Of a stretch of 64,000 bases of DNA, positions 56,901-64,000 are shown piece after piece. The stretch lies in NCBI GenBank assembly GCA_001949185.1, contig BDGG01000002.1, forward strand, positions 1,447,145 to 1,511,144, given 5' to 3'. The notes beneath the pieces are model-generated. The model had not been told where the DNA came from. It searched no databases and was given only the letters and a program-made list of their open reading frames with translations. Numbering within the stretch: the first letter of the stretch is position 1; every line of letters starts with the position of its first letter. Both the position numbers and the translations under genes were made by a program. Source of the stretch: Ramazzottius varieornatus (Eukaryota; Tardigrada; Eutardigrada; Parachela; Ramazzottiidae).

Positions 56901-58169
56901 GGGTGTCGTAGCATTGTCTTTTTGTAGCTGAATGTCTGGAGCTTACGGTCACATCCGGAGTTCCCTTGGTACCACCAGTGCGTGACGTTTGGTGCGTTTG
57001 AGACACGGGCTGCCGAACTGGCTTATGGATGGTTCATTACCATCCTGATGTATGGCTTACCGCTCATCGCCATCATCGTTTGTTACGCCGGCATTTGGTT
57101 TCGTATCTCCTATTACTCCAAGTGGAGAGGACAACAAGGTACAAAACCTTAGATCTCCCTGCTGACAACACTTATCTTCGAAAAATATTAAGCCGGTATC
57201 GGGAACTGTCTGTGAGATACGGTAGATAAGGGTTAAATCAAAGGTTCAAATACTTACGGATTGTCAAGAATTGGGACGTGCGCCGGGAGACGTGGTGATT
57301 AATCCTATTTTGCGCCTTACAGATGTCACTGAATCCATCTTACGAGACCCTAAAGAAGCGGCGCGCTTCATTCCTGAAACTGTTCACCCAAGTCATGAGA
57401 TTCTGAACAAAGCCAAATCTCGCACGCTCAAAATGACAGGTAATTTGGTTTCTCACCGTAAAGTTCCTTGACCTTAACTACAAGGTAGAATCCCCTTAGA
57501 ATCAATCTGACAAAGACGATTATGTTCATTAAAAAACAGAGTAATATTCGATCGCAGCCACGCCGAAGAATGATATTTTACTAATTCTAAATTTCCAACG
57601 ACGAAAGCAAAATTTCTACTCCACATTCGATCTTCTCGTCAAGTTTCTTCCCTGAAAAAGAATCGCTCGTACCAAAGTGCGTTTCTGCAGCGTTGGTGGT
57701 GACTATCTTCGTTGCTTGCTGGTCGCCCTACCAGCTCATCCACATTTGGTACTTCGTTGACCGCGAGTCGGCCCACAAAGTCAACCTTGTCTTCCAAGAA
57801 GTACTCTTCATTTTCGGCGTGTCAAGCTGCGTTGTCGACCCATATGTCTACGGACTCTACTCCATGGGTATATGGAACGAGATCGAATTCCTGTCGACCT
57901 TCACTAGCTGCGCCACAAGGTATGACACACGCACTGAGGACAAGCGTGGGAGTTTCACAGCTGACGCTAAGAACCTTCGACTGGAGGTCCTTCGAATATC
58001 CCGCGGAAGACCAGTCTCGACGATCTCAGGCACCACAAGCGAGACTCGGACACCGTTACGGGTAGGCTACAAAGTAGTCGGTCGACCTTTACGAGACGAC
58101 TCGCGGAGATCAGTGATAACGTGCGATACTCGCGTGATACAGTTTTCTAGCCAAGATGCATTTCGGTGA
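53972..58169 (+). CDS. GnRH/AKH/corazonin-type neuropeptide receptor (class A GPCR), one exon not located
   Basis: Exons found: 53972-54241 (N-terminus with NDTF and NGT glycosylation sites, TM1 with LLGNCIVLWKLY, TM2 HLCIADLLVTVIEMPLQ), 56602-56741 (TM3 end FLLIAISIDRFMSVWDPLS, TM4), 56928-57138 (ECL2 with YHQCVTF, TM5), 57269-57439 (ICL3), 57691-58169 (TM6 with CWSPYQLIHIWYF, TM7 VDPYVYGLYSM, long Ser/Arg-rich tail). The IDRF box, WSPY in TM6, the FVDRES extracellular loop and DPxxYGL in TM7 are the signature set of the GnRH/adipokinetic hormone/corazonin receptor family. Phases require one more exon of length 3n+1 between 54242 and 56600 for ECL1 and the start of TM3; I could not find it. 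Plasma membrane, Gq-coupled by family knowledge. Confidence 0.82.
55688..55862. mobile_element. Foldback MITE in the receptor's large intron
   Basis: Arms: CCCGGGCGCAGAAAATTAGG then TGGGTAAGTGAGTAGGATTA on the left, TAATCCTGCCCACTCACC then TACCTGATTTTCTGCGCCCG on the right, about 40 bp each with few mismatches; outermost bases CAGT/CACTG. Internal spacer about 95 bp. No coding capacity. Different from families A and B. Confidence 0.75.
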
Positions 58170-58189
58170 CATTTAGAACAGGAACAGTG

Positions 58190-59226
58190 TTTTTAAGGGT
58201 GTCGTCCATGTTTGCATAAAGCCTGAGCCCTGGTGTAGATTTTATATCAGGTACACGATAAAGGTGAAGATGTACAGTATCTTGACTTGAGTTCGCAGTA
58301 AGGGTACAGTCTCGGTAAACATCCAAGGATCCATACAGGTGGCGTACTCTAGCCATGCGATAAGAGCGATGTTGGTCTCCTCATTACACCATGGACTGGC
58401 GACAGAAAAACGTACAGAGCAGTGTGCCCTGCGATAGGCGTCCAAAATACAGCGGTATAAAAGACTTCCTACGACAGCACAATGAAACTCCGAAACAAAG
58501 ACTTTGGTCGCTGTGGAGTCGCAGTATGATTTCGGCAGCAGGAGGTGGTGGTTCAGTTGAATGGTCAGCGGCTGTAACTTAAATGTCTATACTTTGTTGT
58601 GGTTTATTACCGACAAACTACCCTTTGGTTCTTCGCCGTTTCTGCTACTGGAAATAGAATACACGCACGAAGGCGACGTCTGGACCAGACGGAAAAGACG
58701 GCAAAGTGATAATTAAACCGTAGAAAATTGTCGGAATGTGCATTGGTGTGACCTTCCTCCGTGCACTGGATCAACAGAAATAATCAAAACTGTCGGTAGG
58801 ACGAAGAGAGTCATGGTGGTCGAGGAGAAAGTATACTGGAAATAAGTTCCGATTTTAAGAAGGCAATGATTGGGTGAAGCAAGAAAGCTTCGTTCAGAAT
58901 AGACCACAGTAAGTTCTAGGCTATGACGTCACCCAAATCAGCATACAGGATAACAAGGTGACGTTTCTGTTGTTTTGAGTTCGGTAATGATGGGGAAACA
59001 GCAGAGCCTACGTGCGGTTTGTCCCCATGAAGAAGTACTCATCGGCCACCACGCCCAAGCAGGATGCCAGCATGAAAACGGTGATAGAACAGGAACGAAA
59101 GCCTAACACCCAATGACCTTGGTAGGCTTCCAGAACAGAGAAAGTATGCCGAAGAGGTATGAAGAACTCTGCAGATAAGATACGGGTATCTGTATGTAAG
59201 AATGCGCCCAAAGCATGTCTAAACAA
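58190..59226 (-). other. Possible exons of a multi-pass membrane protein
   Basis: Three minus-strand open stretches look membrane-like: HWVLGFRSCSITVFMLASCL then GVVADEYFFM (about 59026-59110), QYTFSSTTMTLFVLPTVLI (about 58775-58840), and NIALIAWLEYATCMDPWMF (about 58325-58385, with DPWMF like a TM7 end). Splice sites linking them were not established and family is unclear (claudin-like 4TM and GPCR were considered). Reported only as a lead. A pogo-MITE fragment (GACGGAAAAGACGGCAAAGT) lies at about 58689-58708. Confidence 0.25.
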
Positions 59227-59696
59227 ATTGTTCAGGACAGCATTTTAAAGTTTTTGGACCCCAAGGGAAAACTTCAACGGGAATTGTATTTACATCAAAT
59301 ACAATGCCGAAAGTGCTTCCCAAACCCCCCGAAATTTAATTTTCGTACTCGGATGCAAAGCTGGACAGACGTTCCCGCCCGTGCTTGCGAACTCTCTCTT
59401 GCTTTTTGGGACCAGCTAGGCTGGTACCTATGGACTTGGCTAAGCGGGTACCTTTGGATTTGACTATGTCAACGCCACCCATCAGACTAACCAAAGAGGC
59501 CCAAACTGCGTGAGCCGTCTTGGATGGTAATGTCACAACCTTGGCAAACTCTCGTTGCTTTACGGTCAAGTCGGTTTCTAGGCGCTGCGTCAAAGTAAAG
59601 TGAGCTAGATTCTCAGTTGACAGTTATTCCTTGCTTGCTGGTACTCTTCTGTGGTACTGATTGATTATTTCTTATATTCATTGTTCGATTGACGAA

Positions 59697-60175
59697 ATGC
59701 CTTCGCGGAGTAAGTCAAGGGCCTCAAGGTGTTCAACGGCGAAAAAGCGTTCAGCGTCGGCAAAAGGTTCGACGTGTTCACATGGAAGGCATGCTTGCAT
59801 GGAATGCAAGTTTCCTCCCATTCCTCCGCAGTTCAGCATCGATCCCGTAGGTTAAGCTAGCAAATGCTACTGCTTTCGCTTTCTGAAGGATAGAAATGGT
59901 TTTCTCATGATTCTTTTCCGCAGACCAACACGTGCGGTAGTTCTGGCAAAAAGCAGAAACCCAAGGCTAAACGGACTAAGAAGTCGAGAAAATCAAGCAG
60001 CTGCGACAGGAAGGTCTATACAGCCATCCATCATTTGAAGTTTAGCAGTACGGAAGTCCGGGGTGGAATCTCATACTATGTAACATGGTGATTTCAGAGC
60101 AAGCCCAAAGCCAAACGAGCTAAGCGTGTGACACCCAAGCGGCGGAGACCTGTCGAGCGTAGTCGGTGCAGCTGA
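59697..60175 (+). CDS. Small Lys/Arg/Ser/Cys-rich basic protein, protamine-like
   Basis: Three short phase-0 exons join perfectly: 59697-59846, 59924-60013, 60098-60175, encoding 105 aa. The N-terminus MPSRSKSRASRCSTAKKRSA is followed by a Cys/His segment (CSHGRHACMECKFPPIPPQF), the middle exon is nearly pure basic (GKKQKPKAKRTKKSRKS, then SSCDRK), and the last exon reads SKPKAKRAKRVTPKRRRPVE, then RSRCS and stop. Size, composition, SRS/SKS motifs and scattered cysteines resemble sperm nuclear basic proteins (protamine-like or H1-derived), which compact DNA and crosslink through disulfides. Ribosomal or other DNA-coating roles are alternatives. Regular intron phases and tight exon spacing support a real gene. 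No homologue is recognised. Confidence 0.6.
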
Positions 60176-62041
60176 AACCAAGGTGGAAACGTCAACGAGA
60201 AGCGTCAATGATGAGATCAGCAATTTTGGCGTCGATCCCAAACGCGCTTTTTAGCTACCGTTGATTGAATCAGCTCTAACAAACCCTCCGAAGTATCCAA
60301 CTGAGAATTTTATTCAGTTTTGTGTCAGGCGACCTACAGTGTATGACGTAGCAGTCAGAATCGAAATGAAAGCACCCATCAGACCAGAAATATGGGGCGC
60401 CGTTTGTGCTAAAGCTTTTACGCGTTTTCTCATAAAGATCTGGCAGAGTTTGCCAAAACCTCCTCACATGCTTTGCCAGAGTTTCGGTTTGCACGAGTTT
60501 TCAATTCGCGGTTCCTGTAGAGTCACAGTTCCCTTGTAGATCAGGTAGCAAAGGAAAACAGCAGGAGCTCTCCCCGTGTTCGAAACCATCGGTATGCAGC
60601 ATAATTCGATGCCGGCGGTAATGATGCTTGTGCAACATAGTTTTCGTCGTCTTGTTTCACCGGTTACTGGCTAGCGTAAGCACGTGTTTTGTCTCCGCCT
60701 TCTGACGTCGTATTTTTCCAGTTATTGAGCGCTACGAGCTGTCGTCTGCTGCACATACCGAGAAATTGCGTTGTTCATTTCACAGCCCATAGGGACCCAC
60801 TGAGCAGTGAGCCGGTGGGGCCCGGTCCACTCGGAATTAAAAAAGCTGGCCTCACGAGCCCAGCTTTTTTCGTTTCCCAAAGCGCAGGACAAGATCGGGC
60901 CCACTGGGCCAGCCGGGGGTGGGCCTAACCACTCCTGCCAGTCGTCCAAAGTTCAAACCCTCCTGCCAATCGTTCAACCCCTCCAGCTAGTCGGTAACAG
61001 CGCATTGGCCCCACGGGCCAAATCTGAATGGTTGACTCCATGGGTTACAACTGCAGATTTCATGGCACCTGGACCATCTGGCCCCATCGTCGTCCGGACC
61101 TCAACGCCTCCCTGAGAGCCCATACCGGTGTCGAGTATGGTAGTACGAAAGGATTGTGACGTATTCCACTTTGGACACACGGAAGTTAAGCTTACAGTAC
61201 TTGGTGGGCCAACCGTTGTACAATTGGGCACATTGCGAAGCTTGGGCACATTGCGTACGTACGCGACTGATTCCCAGTAATACACGTTTGGACACTTTTC
61301 TACGTTTGAACGTAAGTTTTGCTGTCTTTTCCGCCTGGTCCCATAATTTTTACTGGCTTCATAATTTCCCGTCGTGCGTGCACATCAACTCCGCCCGTAC
61401 CAACGAAAACTTAGGATATCGTAAAACCGATACTGGGTTTTATAAAATAGCGTTTAGTACACCCTACGCATGGCCAGACTCCGCACGGAGCACTACAAAA
61501 AGTATAATCTCTGAAGGAATGCATACGTTGAACTGTAAATATGAATATAGAACCGAAAAGAAATGCACAAGGAATCCTCATCGGAAGAATCGGTCTTTCA
61601 ACAAGAAAAAAAAGAAAAAAAGACGTATCAGGTCAGTGACCTGGATCAGCCATATTTCGATCCAAGATAGCTATATGGATTACCGGGGTCACCGGAAATT
61701 GAACTTTGCTCTCAGCGTTAACGTTTGCCTTTAAAGGGGACGCCCAACATCACTTCGTCGTGTCCGAATCTGGTGAGCGTTAAACACTGGGAAAGGGGAT
61801 CATGGTTCGGTATTGCTTGGAAGGGCCGGCAATGCAGTAACTTCCTGGTTGGAAAAAAAGAAGGAAACTCACTCGATTATTTGGTCGCAACAGGTCGCTT
61901 GGCTTTCGTCGATTCGGTGCGCGGTTTCGAAGCAGCCTATAAAATATTTGGACTGTTACATTCAATATTGTCCGTTCCAAGCTACAGCCGCGGAATAGTC
62001 TCAACAAAACGAGTGAGATAAGGGAGTGTATTACCACGTAC
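60176..62041. other. Intergenic or 3' intron region
   Basis: Contains a hairpin at 60839-60870 and GC-rich GGGCCC-containing inverted sequence around 60800-60935, plus a doubled GGGCACATTGCG near 61225-61255. No exon recognised; downstream exons of the minus-strand ELKS/ERC gene should lie here or be absent. Confidence 0.4.
60839..60870. repeat. A-tract/T-tract hairpin within a larger foldback
   Basis: AAAAAAGCTGG ... CCAGCTTTTTT, 11-bp perfect arms with a 10-base loop, nested within GC-rich outer arms (GGTGGGGCCCGGTCC near 60813; GATCGGGCCCACTGG near 60893). Probably a short non-autonomous element. Confidence 0.6.
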
Positions 62042-64000
62042 CATTTGCTGAAGCTGGTTGACCAGTTTATCCTTCTCGTTCCTCAGTTGTTTGGCTTCAT
62101 CCGCCGCCCGGATGTTCTTAGCACCGCTGATCTCGATCAGCGCAATATGGGCATCTTTTTCGCTGATAGCCGCTAAGATGGCTTCTTGTCTAATGAGAAC
62201 AAAATGAACAGAGTACTTTCTGGATTTCACCCATCGATCCAAAATCTATATTTAATCCACGATCTCCGCCACTAAGGCTTCTGTCTGGACCAGAGTGATG
62301 AAAATATTTTAAAGAATGCTGGTGTAAAAACTGTACCTTAGGTCGTCCATCTTTAATTCTAACGAGATGTGGTCTTCCATCAGTCGGGCCATCTGATTAT
62401 CCTTCTCATCGGACTGCGCTTGCACCCGTGCCAGCTCTTCGGCCAACCGTGTGTAGGTCTTTTCCATTTCCGTCAACTGGCCTTGACACTGTTTTACCTG
62501 CACAACCACATTGCTCAAAGAACACAGTTTCTCTGACCAGCGAAAATTTTCACAAAATACGTGCAGAACCTGGATAACGGAATACGGAATTTCTGTCAGT
62601 CTAGAGATATATTTGACCAGTACCTTTTCTTCGGCACTGCGCAGCTGTTCAGTTCGTTGAGCAATCACTTGTTCGCGTTCCTGCATCACACTGGCTGTTT
62701 GAGTCAGCGCCCCCTCCAGTTGAGCAATATGGTTTTCTTTTTCCCTGACCCGCGCATCAGTCTCCGCCGATCCCTGGTTGACGGTGGCCTGTTGTCGCTT
62801 CAACTGTTCACTCAGCTGGTGCGCCCTCTTTCGCTCACTATCATTCTCCGTCCTCAGCCTCTCCAGTTCCTGCTCCACCCGTTGCAGCTCGGCTTTCACA
62901 CTGCTCAGCTGTTGATCCTTCTGATTTCTTTCCTTCTCGGCCTCCTGCAACCTCGTCATCACCCGCTGTACTTCTTCCCCAACCTCACCATGCTGACTCT
63001 TGGCCAAGTTCAGTTGCTCATCTTGTTGCGAACAGATCTTCCGCAAGGACTCCGCTTCGCGCGCTACCTGTTCACGTTCTTTGGTCAGAGTTTGCACTTG
63101 CTGCTCCAACTGCGTGATCCTCCCCTTCAAGCGCTCAGTTTCTCCCACGGTCGTGTTCTTCTCATTTCGACTTTGCTCCAATTGTTTCTCCAAAGCCAAG
63201 CATCTCGCTCGTTGGGTCTCCGCTTCACGCGCCAAGGTTTCCGCCTCGTCAGCCACTTGTTGAGACTGGTCCTCCAGTTTTGTGCAGTAATCCCTGTAGG
63301 TGTTCATCTCCTGTTCCAATTCCTCCACGCGTCCACGGTAGTTCTTCAGCTCTTGATCCAAAGCCGTCGCTCGGGCCTTGTACGACTCGGTCTCTTGTGT
63401 CGTTTGGCTGCTTTGCTGCTTGGTGTTGCGCAGCTGCGTCTCGAGGTCTTCGCATTGCTTTCTCCAGTGGTCAGCTTCTTTCTGATAGTTCGATATCTGG
63501 ATTTTCAGGTCGGATATCTGAGTCTCATACTGTGAGACCTTCTGCCGCGCAGCTTCGACTTCACGGGTGTGCTGTGCCAGCTGAGATTTGGCATCGGCTA
63601 GCTGTTGTTCAAGCTGACCAATCTTCAGTTTGTTCCGTTCAGATTCGCTAACCGTCTGAATTTGTTCTCGCTTGATTTGGTCCAGCTGAGCTTCTAACTG
63701 ACGTACTCGCTCATGCGACTTCTCGTTCTCTTTCCTCAACGTTTCCATCTGTTGTTCAAAGACGACGACCCGTTGTCGAGCTCGTTCGGCCTCGGACTTG
63801 GCTTGTTCTTGGTCCAACGCGCTGCGTTCGTATTCCCGTTCCGTCACAGCCTTTTGTTGATTGAGCAACTCATACTGACTTTGAATCTGTTTCAGTCGGT
63901 TCTGTAACCGTTCGTTCTCCGAAGTGATCTGAGCCAGTTCTTCACCGGCCAAGAATATACGATTCTCGTAGTCTTCGGACTGTGACTTGTACGTCCGTTG
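62042..64000 (-). CDS. ERC: ELKS/ERC (CAST/Bruchpilot) coiled-coil active-zone scaffold, partial
   Basis: A continuous coiled coil of more than 500 residues rich in Glu, Gln, Arg and Lys enters from the right edge (YENRIFLAGEELAQITSENE at the boundary), so the 5' part is outside. Exon ends on the minus strand are about 62630, then an exon at roughly 62500-62342 (QCQGQLTEMEKTYTRLAEEL to LELKMDDLR), and one at about 62183-62042. The last reads QEAILAAISEKDAHIALIEI then LRNEKDKLVNQLQQM, which matches the conserved ELKS segment EALLAAISEKDANIALLE and its EKDxLVxQLK tail. LEGALTQTASVMQEREQVIA upstream matches the same family. ELKS/ERC organises presynaptic vesicle release sites and binds RIM, Rab6 and liprin. 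It ends at a GTACGT donor, so further 3' exons are expected but not found. A long plus-strand open frame here is a shadow of the coiled coil. Confidence 0.8.

Noticed and set aside
60839-60870. Hairpin with T-run resembling a bacterial intrinsic terminator
   Set aside because: The context is eukaryotic, no bacterial gene precedes it, and it is symmetric (A-run and T-run) within a larger palindrome.
60807-61115. Gly-Pro containing frame suggesting collagen
   Set aside because: Only a few GPxGP triplets from GGGCCC-rich inverted repeats, on both strands; no sustained Gly-x-y repeat.
62561-63535. 324-aa plus-strand open frame opposite the coiled coil
   Set aside because: Leu/Phe-rich antisense shadow of Glu/Gln/Lys codons; no domain, and the minus strand has clear ELKS/ERC homology.
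1-64000. CRISPR arrays, rRNA and tRNA genes
   Set aside because: No regularly spaced direct repeats, rRNA blocks, or tRNA A/B-box pairs with cloverleaf pairing were seen by eye; a tRNA scan was not possible.

Overview
The window reads as nuclear DNA of a small-genome ecdysozoan invertebrate, most likely a tardigrade. This is inference from several observations: compact multi-exon genes with GT-AG introns mostly of 50-400 bp on both strands, arthropod/nematode-like gene families (MADF-BESS, clip-domain serine protease homologue, GnRH/AKH/corazonin-type receptor), and a secreted large-subunit bacterial-type catalase carrying introns, an architecture reported in tardigrades as a horizontally acquired gene. 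Nothing prokaryotic (operons, Shine-Dalgarno sites, CRISPR) is present.

Layout. 1-8.6 kb: a minus-strand gene for a small cysteine-rich membrane protein, then a transposon-rich stretch (pogo-like element with a psq HTH remnant, a broken piggyBac transposase, an 883-bp foldback element bounded by TA). 8.7-9.7 kb: a rhodopsin-family GPCR broken in TM6/TM7. 12.4-14.7 kb: an orphan nuclear receptor for which a complete in-frame 440-aa splice model can be written, ending next to a 50-N gap. 16.9-23.3 kb (minus): tripeptidyl-peptidase 2. 24.0-25.3 kb: NADH-cytochrome b5 reductase. 25.6-27.7 kb (minus): MADF-BESS protein with an RGG-rich relic inside its first intron. 28.3-31.7 kb: catalase. 32.8-36.4 kb: single-pass membrane PDZ protein. 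37.4-40.5 kb (minus): catalytically dead clip-type serine protease homologue with a long mucin-like tail. 41.2-42.0 kb (minus): intronless SAM methyltransferase. 43.3-45.0 kb (minus): Ser-rich basic protein of unknown function, divergent from Aurora kinase at 45.9-47.8 kb. 49.1-52.1 kb: amidophosphoribosyltransferase (PPAT). 54.0-58.2 kb: GnRH/AKH/corazonin-like receptor. 59.7-60.2 kb: a 105-aa Lys/Arg/Ser/Cys-rich protein resembling sperm nuclear basic proteins. 62.0-64.0 kb (minus): ELKS/ERC (CAST/Bruchpilot) coiled-coil scaffold, running off the right edge.

The genes do not form a pathway; they are ordinary, independently transcribed eukaryotic loci. What ties the window together is its repeat landscape: a foldback family with the core AAGTGGCGCAC / GTGCGCCACTT occurs about a dozen times, mostly in introns, and a second family of ~50-bp hairpins (CCTGCATAC ... 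GTATGCAGG) sits in TPP2 and catalase introns. No clear new multi-gene system is seen; the best novelty candidates are the small basic protein, the dead protease with a mucin tail, the nuclear receptor, and the two repeat families. Exon coordinates given below were derived by hand from splice signals and reading-frame continuity.
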